Source: an uncultured Gemella sp. (GTDB lineage Bacteria > Bacillota > Bacilli > Staphylococcales > Gemellaceae). Taken from it: DNA of 6,939 bases. A model generated the notes under the pieces. That model saw only the letters and a list, made by a program, of their open reading frames with translations. It was not told the origin of the DNA and ran no database searches. Position 1 is the first letter of the stretch; each line of letters begins with the position of its first letter. Both the position numbers and the translations under genes were made by a program. The stretch spans positions 1 through 6,939 of the forward strand of contig CAMEOL010000050.1 of the NCBI GenBank assembly GCA_945929765.1. Direction: 5' to 3'. Shown here piece after piece: positions 1 to 6,939 of this stretch.

Positions 1-425
1 TCATCCAGATATGAATGGTAAATATTCATACACTCTTTTTTAAGATTCTCATCTCCTTTAAAGAAATCGTCCTCTATTTCTAAACTAATACGAAATCTCG
101 TTTTCCCTTCCTCCTTCACAACGAATAAAGAAATGCTAATGGGATTATCTTTATATTCTGCATATTTCATTTGACCCCAAAAATATTTTTTAATATTTCT
201 GCCACCTTGCCATCTTTTGTCAAACACTATTTTAAATTTGTTGTCTTCTGAATAATTGTTTAAAATCTTTTTAAACTCACCGGCTGCTTCCTGTCCTTTT
301 TTGTATAATTTTGTGAACTTTTCTTTTTTCTCTGGGTCAGAGACTTTATCAGGATCTGAATAAGCCTCTCCTGAATACTTGTCTATGAAATCTAACACTA
401 CATTATAATCTATATTTTTTTTCAC
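1..425 (-). CDS. N-terminal part of an unidentified protein, possibly a McrB-like restriction ATPase (runs off the left edge)
   Basis: The frame is open for 141 codons from a GTG at 423-425 to the window edge, so the C-terminus is missing. No ATG or TTG lies in frame back to the stop at 486-488. The GTG at 425 is preferred because GGTGA (431-435) sits 5 bases upstream; GTGs at 434 and 437 overlap that site. The visible protein is lysine-rich and soluble, with no signal peptide or membrane segment. It begins with a probable helical stretch (about residues 5-60) followed by a more beta-like part with PISISLF (95-101) and RFRISLEI (110-117). From memory, this pattern of a tryptophan- and tyrosine-rich strand, then SISLF, then RFRxSLEI, resembles the N-terminal region of some McrB-type AAA+ ATPases of restriction systems. 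The Walker motifs would lie outside the window, so function is a tentative inference. Existence of the gene is well supported by the long open frame in stop-rich DNA. Confidence 0.7.
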   Translation of the reverse strand, partial: MKKNIDYNVVLDFIDKYSGEAYSDPDKVSDPEKKEKFTKLYKKGQEAAGEFKKILNNYSEDNKFKIVFDKRWQGGRNIKKYFWGQMKYAEYKDNPISISLFVVKEEGKTRFRISLEIEDDFFKGDENLKKECMNIYHSYLD

Positions 426-522
426 AGTCTTCACCACTTTCTTATAATTTATTAAAATCTGATGTGAAATAACATAATATGCTTCTTACCCTATGTAATT
501 TAGGAATTATTATATCATATTA

Positions 523-552
523 ATTATAACATTTATTCATAATAAACTACAA
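523..552 (-). promoter_or_regulatory. Candidate sigma-A-type promoter for the left-edge gene
   Basis: Read on the minus strand, TTGTAG (547-552) is followed after 18 bases by a perfect TATAAT (523-528), which is preceded by TGT as in an extended -10. It would start transcription near 516 and give a leader of about 90 bases before the GTG at 425. A second TATAAT with an extended TG (509-514) lies just downstream but has no good -35. The DNA is so AT-rich that chance -10 matches are common, so confidence is moderate. Confidence 0.4.
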
Positions 553-730
553 ACTCCTATCTGCTGTCTGTCAAAATTCCTCGTTATTCCATTAATCTTT
601 ATTTCATTAAGAAAGATTACTGTTTTATACCTATTCTACGTAATTACCATAATCTCTTCTAGACCCTATACCTACTTCTCTCAACCATTATATCTAACAG
701 AAAAATATCATAAAACCTACAATTCCCCAT

Positions 731-835
731 AAAAAATGTGAAGTTCAAAGTAGCGTTGGTAGGTAATTAACCAACTTAGAACTTACACAAACTGACAAAC
801 AATTTATGCGTTCTGCTACTTTTGAATCTTCACAT
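731..835 (-). terminator. Three-way-junction inverted repeat with T-run; probable pyk terminator
   Basis: Outer arms 736-754 and 815-835 pair over 19 base pairs, interrupted only by two single unpaired bases (823 and 827). Inside, two smaller hairpins fill the element: GTTGGT/ACCAAC (755-760 with 770-775) and AGAAC/GTTCT (778-782 with 810-814). The whole folds as a Y-shaped, three-way junction rather than a simple hairpin. On the minus strand the closing arm is followed directly by TTTTT (735-731), and the element begins 31 bases after the pyk stop, so it fits a factor-independent terminator for pyk. The plus strand also has a T-rich run after the element (841-851), but no plus-strand gene needs it. 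The size and inverted-repeat ends also fit a small non-autonomous repeat element that serves as a terminator. No clear target duplication is visible. Confidence 0.6.
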
Positions 836-866
836 ATTTCAATATTTTTTTATTATTATAATTTTA

Positions 867-2309
867 TTAGTCGATTACTGATACTTTGATGAAGTTTGTA
901 GTACCTACACTACTTCTCGCAGCATTAACTGGAATTCCTCCAGTGATGATAATTGCATCATCTTTTTTCGCATATCCTGAAGTTTCTGCGATTTCTTTTG
1001 CTGTTTCTAACATTTCATCAGTTGTTTTAACTTGGTGAGATACTTTTGCATCTACTCCCCATACTAAACTTAATCCACGAGCAACTTTTTCGCTTGGAGT
1101 TACTGCTAGTATTTGGGCATTTGGACGATATTTAGAGATTAATCTTGCTGTTTGTCCAGATTCAGTGTACGTTACGATAGTGTGTAAATCTAAGTTTAAT
1201 GCAGTATATCCTACAGAAATACCTATTGCATTAGTAATATCTTTTCCTTGACCTTTTTTCGCACGTTCTTTAATAATTCTTGAGTAATCTTGCATATCTT
1301 CTGCACGTGCTGCGATTGTAGCCATAGTTTCTACAGATTCTACTGGATATGCACCTGCTGCAGATTCTCCAGATAACATAATTGCATCTGTTCCATCAAA
1401 AATTGCATTCGCAACGTCTGATACTTCTGCACGTGTAGGACGTGGATTTTTTTGCATTGAGTCTAACATTTGAGTAGCAGTAATTACGAATTTACCTGCT
1501 TGGTTACAACGACGGATAATGTCTTTTTGGATAATTGGTACTTCTTCTGCTGGAACCTCTACCCCTAAATCTCCACGAGCGATCATAATTCCATCTGACA
1601 CTTCGATAATTGAGTCGATGTTATCAACCGCTTCTTGACATTCGATTTTAGGAATAATTTGTACATGTTCGCATCCTTCTTCTTTTAGAATACGACGTAC
1701 TTCTAATACATTCTCTTTTGTACGAACGAATGACGCTGCTACAAAATCGATATCTTGTTTACATCCGAAACGAATATCTTGCTCGTCTTTTTCTGTAATA
1801 CCTGGTAATTTTGTAGAAACTCCTGGTACGTTAACACCTTTTTTGTTTTTAAGAACTCCACCATTTTGGATAGTAGTATAGATAAGACCTTTTTCTACAT
1901 CTACTTTATTTACTGTTAACCCGATTAATCCGTCATCTAAAAGGATTGTATCTCCTTCTTTAACGTCGTTTACTAATTCTGCATATGTAATTGAGAACAT
2001 TTCTGGTGTCCCTAGAACTTCATTCATAGAAACAACTACGTCATTTCCTTTTTCTAATAGAATTGCTCCGTTTTCCATTTCGTTAGTTCTAATTTCAGGA
2101 CCTTTTGTATCTAAAAGAATAGCTAGATTTCTTCCTGTTTCTTCTCTTACAGCTTTGATTGTATCGATTCTTGCTGCGTGTTCTTCATAATCACCGTGTG
2201 AGAAGTTAAGACGACATACGTTCATTCCTAACTCTACCATTTGTGTTAATGTTTCTTTTGCTTCTGATTTTGGACCAATTGTACAAATTATCTTAGTTTT
2301 TTTTGTCAT
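867..2309 (-). CDS. pyk: Pyruvate kinase
   Basis: This cytoplasmic enzyme transfers phosphate from phosphoenolpyruvate to ADP, giving pyruvate and ATP in the last step of glycolysis. The 480-residue protein has the full pyruvate kinase architecture. The N-terminal barrel strand carries CRLNFSHG (R33, N35, S37). The B domain follows about residues 72-168, after DTKGPEIRT. The active site has PKIE (catalytic K221, metal ligand E223), ARGDLGVE (metal ligand D247), TATQMLDSM (T279) and the MLSGES signature (311-316). The C-terminal allosteric domain has a TESGQTA phosphate loop and ends with ITGGIP and GTTN. It lacks the extra C-terminal PEP-utiliser-like domain that lengthens Bacillus and Staphylococcus enzymes to about 585 residues, and is instead close in length to E. 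coli PykF. The ATG at 2307-2309 is preceded by AAGAGGT (2316-2322) at 6 bases. It follows pfkA by 120 bases and has its own promoter. The TESGQTA loop suggests activation by a sugar phosphate such as fructose 1,6-bisphosphate, which is inference. Confidence 0.98.
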   Translation of the reverse strand: MTKKTKIICTIGPKSEAKETLTQMVELGMNVCRLNFSHGDYEEHAARIDTIKAVREETGRNLAILLDTKGPEIRTNEMENGAILLEKGNDVVVSMNEVLGTPEMFSITYAELVNDVKEGDTILLDDGLIGLTVNKVDVEKGLIYTTIQNGGVLKNKKGVNVPGVSTKLPGITEKDEQDIRFGCKQDIDFVAASFVRTKENVLEVRRILKEEGCEHVQIIPKIECQEAVDNIDSIIEVSDGIMIARGDLGVEVPAEEVPIIQKDIIRRCNQAGKFVITATQMLDSMQKNPRPTRAEVSDVANAIFDGTDAIMLSGESAAGAYPVESVETMATIAARAEDMQDYSRIIKERAKKGQGKDITNAIGISVGYTALNLDLHTIVTYTESGQTARLISKYRPNAQILAVTPSEKVARGLSLVWGVDAKVSHQVKTTDEMLETAKEIAETSGYAKKDDAIIITGGIPVNAARSSVGTTNFIKVSVID

Positions 2310-2342
2310 ATTATTACCTCTTAGTTTTTTTCAACATTATTA

Positions 2343-2371
2343 ATTTTACACTATTTTCTTTTCATTTTCAA
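2343..2371 (-). promoter_or_regulatory. Promoter of pyk
   Basis: On the minus strand TTGAAA (2366-2371) and TAAAAT (2343-2348) are separated by exactly 17 bases. Each box matches the sigma-A consensus at five or four of six positions or better. Transcription would start near 2336, giving a leader of about 27 bases that contains the pyk ribosome binding site. This means pyk can be expressed separately from pfkA, although no terminator is evident between the two. Confidence 0.6.
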
Positions 2372-2394
2372 ACATTTTTCTAAATAAAGTTGTT

Positions 2395-2408
2395 ATAAAG
2401 CGTTTTTC
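2395..2408. promoter_or_regulatory. Weak cre-like (CcpA) site upstream of the pyk promoter
   Basis: The sequence centres on AAAGCGTTTT (2397-2406), the pseudo-palindromic core of a catabolite-responsive element, but the outer TG and CA of the consensus do not match in register. About 10 of 14 positions fit. Its centre is about 65 bases upstream of the predicted pyk start, a position from which CcpA activates some glycolytic and overflow genes in Firmicutes. This is a degenerate match and may be chance. Confidence 0.25.
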
Positions 2409-2429
2409 AGTGTTTGATTATGCTTTCAT

Positions 2430-3395
<966 letters not shown>

Positions 3396-3450
3396 TCAAT
3401 ATACCTCTTTTATATCTTTCTATAAAATACAATAACATATTTTTTAATTT

Positions 3451-3474
3451 TTTACTAGTAAATTTCTTAAGAAA
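3451..3474. promoter_or_regulatory. Two abutting perfect 12-base palindromes upstream of pfkA (possible operator)
   Basis: TTTACTAGTAAA (3451-3462) and TTTCTTAAGAAA (3463-3474) are each perfectly self-complementary and lie end to end with no spacer, 59-82 bases upstream of the pfkA start codon. A weak promoter candidate on the minus strand has its -35 (TTTACT, 3457-3462) inside the first palindrome and a -10 (TATGTT, 3434-3439) after 17 bases, so a protein bound here could block or help that promoter. No known operator is recognised. TTTACTAGTAAA resembles the AdcR box only loosely. Confidence 0.35.
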
Positions 3475-3511
3475 ATGTTTTTATTTGTTTGATTTTTTTA
3501 TTCGCAAAAGT

Positions 3512-6500
3512 CTATCTATAGTTAATCTTGATTGACTTCTCTGGGTACAACTCTAACATATTTCGAACAAATTCCTGTTCGTCTTTAACATAGAGTAATT
3601 CTCTTTTTTTTGTAGAATTATTAAATACGCAAATTAGTTGTACAGTCCCACTCGGTACGACAAATCTTTTTATAAGTTGTTCATTTTCTTCATCAACAAG
3701 AACATATATTTGTTTGATATTGTCCATACAGAATTTTTTATACTTTTCTAACGTTGTTGCTTTTTCTAAAATATACTGCAATCTATCATTTCGTATTTGT
3801 GGTTTCACAGTAACAACCAAAAAGCTATATTCTTTTAACAAGACCGAAATGTATTTATAAACACTCGGAAATATCGTTACTTCATAATCGCCTAGTCCGT
3901 CATTTACCGTCAGAAAAGCCATAGTTTCCCCGTTTTTGGTTTTTATTTCTTTTATAGATGTTATTTCTACATAGCTATCCGTAGGTTTATTCGCCAAATA
4001 TTTTAACGGCAAGTAAGAATACCGTTCTTTCTCTGCCTGTGCAGGATGTTTTAAAAAGTAAGTTCCCGTAGCTTCTTTTTCCATAGCAATTTTTTCTTGA
4101 ATCGAAAATTCTTCTATTTCTTCTACTTTGAGCGTTAAGCCACTGTTATTTGATAATGCGAAACGAACTGTATCAATATTTTCTCTCGTGTCTTCATAAT
4201 AATCTTTTACTTTTTTCATTATCGTCGCTCTATTATAGCCAAAGACATCTAATGCCCCTGCTTTGACCAAAGAAACTGCCGCTTGATAGTCGACTTTCTT
4301 GTCCATTCGTCGTAAGAAATCATCTATACTCTCATACTTCCCAAATCTTTCTCGATCTGTCACAATTTCCGTTGCTGATCTATAGCCAACATTTTTTATC
4401 GCTAATAGAGCAAAAATAATATTGTTCTTCACTACGGAGAAATTTATCGAACTAAGATTAACGTTTGGATGCAACAATTTTATCCCCATATTAGTTATTT
4501 CTTGTTTATATTCGTTTATTTTTTTCTCACTACTAATTACGTTATTAAGAAGAGCCGTCATAAAGTATTTTGAATAATAACATTTCAAATATGCTAATTT
4601 GTAAGCTAACATACTATAAGCAACAGCATGCGATTTATTAAATCCGTAATTAGCAAAAGTTACTATTAATTGGTAGAGTTCTGTAGCTATTTTCATATCA
4701 TGCCCCTGAGCCACAGCTTTCGAAATAAAAATCTTTCCGTATTTTTCTAAATCTTCTTTTTTCTTTTTACTAACTGCTCGGCGCATGTTATCCGCTTCTG
4801 TCAAAGTCATATTGGCAAAGTTAACAGCAATTAGCATGATTTGCTCTTGATATACAATTACCCCATAAGTTTCTCGCAAAGTCCGCTCTAATTTCGGATG
4901 AATATACTTAATCTCCTCTTTTTTGTGCTTTCTTCTAATATAAGTTTCTATCTGAGCCATTGGGCCTGGACGATACAAGGCGTTCATCGCAAAAATGTCA
5001 TTAAATTCAGAAGGTTGCAACATTCTTAACTTTTCTTTCATACCACTAGACTCAAATTGGAATATACCTTCTGTTTTTCCCGTAGCAAAAATCTGATAAA
5101 CTTTTTTATCGCGTAAATCTATAGAATCTATATCAAAATCAGGTTTACTTTTTTTTATTTCCTGGACAATATCGTTTACCATCGTTAAATATCTTATACC
5201 AAGAAAATCTATTTTTAAAAGCCCTACATATTCAACATCTTCCATAGTCCACTGCGTTAAATACTTTGTCACATTCGCTAACTCCAAAGCAACATGTTCA
5301 TTTAGTTTCTTTTGATCACTAATTACTACCCCAGCAGCATGAACAGATTTGTTTCTTGGTAGATTTTCTAGACTTTTAGCTATAGCGAACCAACGTTCAT
5401 ATTTTTCGGATTGTTGAACAAAATTACGTAGTTCTATCGAATTATTATAACACTCTTGTAAAGTTGCCGTTGAATTTATAAGATTGCTAATTCTCTTTAA
5501 ATCTCCATCACTAAACTGTAGTATTCTCGCACTTTCTCGTGCGGCACTTTTTGATTGCAACGTTGTAAAGGTGGTTATTTGGGCAACTTTGTCTTCTCCA
5601 TATTTTTTTTCTACATACTTTATAACCTCATCACGACGATTATCTTGAAAATCGATATCTATATCCGGCATCGAAATTCTTTCTTTATTCAAAAATCTCT
5701 CAAAAAGCAAATTATATTCAACAGGATCTACGTCGGTAATATTTAATAAATAACAAACTAAACTTCCTACCGAGCTTCCACGACCACTCCCTACATAAAT
5801 ACCATTTCTTTTCGCATAATTTACAAAATCTTGAACTATTAAGAAATAATCAACGAAGCCCATTTCAGAAATTACTCGTAATTCATATTCTATGCGTCGC
5901 TTGTATGCTGTTAAATCTTTATTTCTTAATTTTTTCTTAACACCTTTTAACACTAAATATTTCAAATACTCTAGACTATCTCTATCTGCAAAAATTTGTT
6001 CATCTTCTCCATAAACGTATTTTGGAAGATTATATCCTGAAAATTGCAATTTATAATTGCAACTCTCTACTATTTTTTGTTGATTTGCTAGTGCTATTTT
6101 TAGTACTTCTAACTGCAAAGGATTAAGTACGTTATCTAATAAAGCAACAATGTCTTTTTCTGTATAAACGTAGTTATCTCCATATTTCGAAACCAATTCT
6201 GATATGGTTAATTTACTATTGTCTTTAATAGCTCTTAAAACTACTAATGTTTGATAATCTTCTTTATTTAAATAATAACTATCTTTTCCAAAAACTATAT
6301 TTTTTAAATTAGCATAAATATTGTAGTCATAATTCTCGTTATAACTAAAGTAACACTCATATTCTCCTAATACATCTAATATCTCTTTACTTTCTCTCAG
6401 TGATTTTAGTTCATCCGGAAAAATAAGAAGACAATCGTTACTATAACCTTTTAATTCAATACATAAGTCATCTAGCACAAACTCTCTTTCTTCCGTTTGT

Positions 6501-6790
6501 ATTGAACTAGACAGTTCCAACAATTTATAAAACATTTTCTCATTTTTACACAAAATATGAACTCTTAAAACATCAAAATCTTTGTTTACTACTACTTCAA
6601 GAGCATGGATAAGGTTAATATTATATTTAATAGCCAATTTATGACTTTTTATAGCAGCATACATATTCGGATCAGTTATACAAATATATCTTCCGCCATA
6701 TCTATGCACTTTTTCGAAAATATCTTCTAATTTTATAGTGCTATTTAACAAATCATAACTACTATGCACAGCTAAATTACAATATTTCAC
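3512..6790 (-). CDS. dnaE: DNA polymerase III subunit alpha, DnaE type
   Basis: This is a C-family replicative polymerase. In low-GC Gram-positives DnaE works beside PolC, extending primers, largely on the lagging strand. The 1092 residues run in the usual order. An N-terminal PHP domain begins NLAVHSSYDLL (5-15). The palm and fingers contain SGRGSSVGS (335-343), PDIDIDF with catalytic D376 and D378, VHAAGVVIS (about 482-490) and KIDFLGIRYLT with the third catalytic aspartate D528. A helix-hairpin-helix follows (AIKNVGYRSATEIV, about 797-810), then a C-terminal OB fold (about 939-1005). The PHP metal site is degenerate: the usual HxH is AxH at residues 7-9, and TDPN replaces TDHGN at 39-42. 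There is no inserted DnaQ-like exonuclease, so this is not PolC. I chose the GTG at 6788-6790, because GAGGTGG (6797-6803) lies 6 bases upstream. A start at the GTG of 6803-6805 would add only MRWIV and overlap that site. No clear terminator follows, so read-through into pfkA is possible. Confidence 0.95.
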   Translation of the reverse strand: MKYCNLAVHSSYDLLNSTIKLEDIFEKVHRYGGRYICITDPNMYAAIKSHKLAIKYNINLIHALEVVVNKDFDVLRVHILCKNEKMFYKLLELSSSIQTEEREFVLDDLCIELKGYSNDCLLIFPDELKSLRESKEILDVLGEYECYFSYNENYDYNIYANLKNIVFGKDSYYLNKEDYQTLVVLRAIKDNSKLTISELVSKYGDNYVYTEKDIVALLDNVLNPLQLEVLKIALANQQKIVESCNYKLQFSGYNLPKYVYGEDEQIFADRDSLEYLKYLVLKGVKKKLRNKDLTAYKRRIEYELRVISEMGFVDYFLIVQDFVNYAKRNGIYVGSGRGSSVGSLVCYLLNITDVDPVEYNLLFERFLNKERISMPDIDIDFQDNRRDEVIKYVEKKYGEDKVAQITTFTTLQSKSAARESARILQFSDGDLKRISNLINSTATLQECYNNSIELRNFVQQSEKYERWFAIAKSLENLPRNKSVHAAGVVISDQKKLNEHVALELANVTKYLTQWTMEDVEYVGLLKIDFLGIRYLTMVNDIVQEIKKSKPDFDIDSIDLRDKKVYQIFATGKTEGIFQFESSGMKEKLRMLQPSEFNDIFAMNALYRPGPMAQIETYIRRKHKKEEIKYIHPKLERTLRETYGVIVYQEQIMLIAVNFANMTLTEADNMRRAVSKKKKEDLEKYGKIFISKAVAQGHDMKIATELYQLIVTFANYGFNKSHAVAYSMLAYKLAYLKCYYSKYFMTALLNNVISSEKKINEYKQEITNMGIKLLHPNVNLSSINFSVVKNNIIFALLAIKNVGYRSATEIVTDRERFGKYESIDDFLRRMDKKVDYQAAVSLVKAGALDVFGYNRATIMKKVKDYYEDTRENIDTVRFALSNNSGLTLKVEEIEEFSIQEKIAMEKEATGTYFLKHPAQAEKERYSYLPLKYLANKPTDSYVEITSIKEIKTKNGETMAFLTVNDGLGDYEVTIFPSVYKYISVLLKEYSFLVVTVKPQIRNDRLQYILEKATTLEKYKKFCMDNIKQIYVLVDEENEQLIKRFVVPSGTVQLICVFNNSTKKRELLYVKDEQEFVRNMLELYPEKSIKINYR

Positions 6791-6796
6791 AACTAT

Positions 6797-6803
6797 CCAC
6801 CTC
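6797..6803 (-). promoter_or_regulatory. Ribosome binding site that fixes the dnaE start
   Basis: GAGGTGG on the minus strand is a near-consensus Shine-Dalgarno sequence 6 bases before the GTG at 6788-6790. The alternative in-frame GTG at 6803-6805 overlaps it and has no comparable site of its own, so the shorter 1092-residue product is favoured. Confidence 0.75.
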
Positions 6804-6821
6804 ACTTAATACATTTATAAT

Positions 6822-6851
6822 ATTATACTATAATTAGAATTTCTTTGCCAA
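6822..6851 (-). promoter_or_regulatory. Promoter of dnaE
   Basis: On the minus strand TTGGCA (6846-6851, five of six consensus bases) and a perfect TATAAT (6822-6827) are 18 bases apart. Transcription would start near 6815, only about 25 bases before the start codon, so the leader holds little beyond the Shine-Dalgarno sequence. Confidence 0.65.
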
Positions 6852-6924
6852 CAATGCCTAGTTCTAGAAAGCAATTTAAAATTAAACAATTATAAAAAAT
6901 TACCAAATTAATTAACTACAAAAT

Positions 6925-6939
6925 AAAAAAAGACGACCC
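6925..6939 (-). terminator. Probable 3' half of a terminator of the gene upstream of dnaE (cut by the window edge)
   Basis: On the minus strand GGGTCGTC (6932-6939) runs directly into seven T residues (6925-6931). A GC-rich octamer followed by a T-run is typical of the closing arm of a factor-independent terminator. The opening arm would lie beyond the window, so this rests on one half of the structure. If correct, dnaE starts a new transcription unit. Confidence 0.4.

Larger units (their letters stand above)
426..866. other. Intergenic region between pyk and the left-edge gene
   Basis: This 441-base gap has no credible open frame on either strand. From right to left it holds an AT-rich tail after pyk (836-866), the three-way-junction inverted repeat (736-835), a stretch with no recognisable gene (553-735), and a candidate promoter and leader for the left-edge gene (426-552). 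Within the featureless part there is one weak AT-rich hairpin, with 8-base arms at 593-600 and 612-619 and an 11-base loop. It has no T-run that would make it a convincing terminator. Confidence 0.7.

Noticed and set aside
593..619. AT-rich hairpin with 8-base arms
   Set aside because: Weak stem, no T-run on either strand and no gene end next to it, so it is not supported as a terminator.
626..674. Direct repeat TATACCTA at 626-633 and 667-674
   Set aside because: Only two 8-base copies 41 bases apart in AT-rich DNA; no further copies or structure, so likely chance.
540..700. A minus-strand frame that begins MVERSRYRV and later reads RGILTDSR and EFVVYYE between stops, possibly a decayed gene
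   Set aside because: It is interrupted by many stops in a short distance, about what random AT-rich DNA gives, and no family is recognised.
3451..3462. TTTACTAGTAAA as an AdcR zinc-regulator box
   Set aside because: It differs symmetrically from the TTAACNNGTTAA consensus, and pfkA has no link to zinc uptake.
5555..5746. A 63-codon plus-strand open frame inside dnaE
   Set aside because: It lies antisense to the strongly conserved catalytic palm region of DnaE, so its open state follows from the opposite strand's codons.

Overview
The window is AT-rich, low-GC Gram-positive DNA. Every supported gene lies on the minus strand. The PfkA and Pyk sequences look like the Bacillales (Staphylococcus-like) forms, while the compact gene order dnaE-pfkA-pyk recalls streptococci. 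A Gemella-like member of the Bacillota is my best guess; this is judged from remembered protein sequences, not from a search.

In the direction of transcription (right to left), the window opens at 6939 with what looks like the 3' half of a terminator of an upstream gene. A good sigma-A-type promoter and a strong Shine-Dalgarno sequence follow, leading into dnaE (3512-6790), the alpha subunit of DNA polymerase III of the DnaE type. A 119-base gap with two abutting perfect palindromes leads to pfkA (2430-3392, 6-phosphofructokinase). A 120-base gap with its own promoter and a weak cre-like site leads to pyk (867-2309, pyruvate kinase). The two kinases catalyse the committed step and the final ATP-yielding step of glycolysis. 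dnaE and the glycolytic genes may be co-transcribed in part, since no convincing terminator separates them, but pyk at least has its own promoter.

Downstream of pyk lies a 100-base inverted-repeat element (736-835) that folds into a three-way junction and ends in a T-run on the minus strand. It is probably the pyk terminator and possibly a small repeated element. About 300 bases of non-coding AT-rich DNA follow, carrying a candidate promoter. The window then ends inside the first 141 codons of a further minus-strand gene with a GTG start. That protein is not securely identified; its visible part recalls the N-terminal region of some McrB-like AAA+ restriction ATPases.

The core genes are ordinary and intact. 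The points of interest are the structured element after pyk, the twin palindromes before pfkA, the degenerate PHP metal site of DnaE, the short Pyk, and the possible defence gene cut by the left edge.
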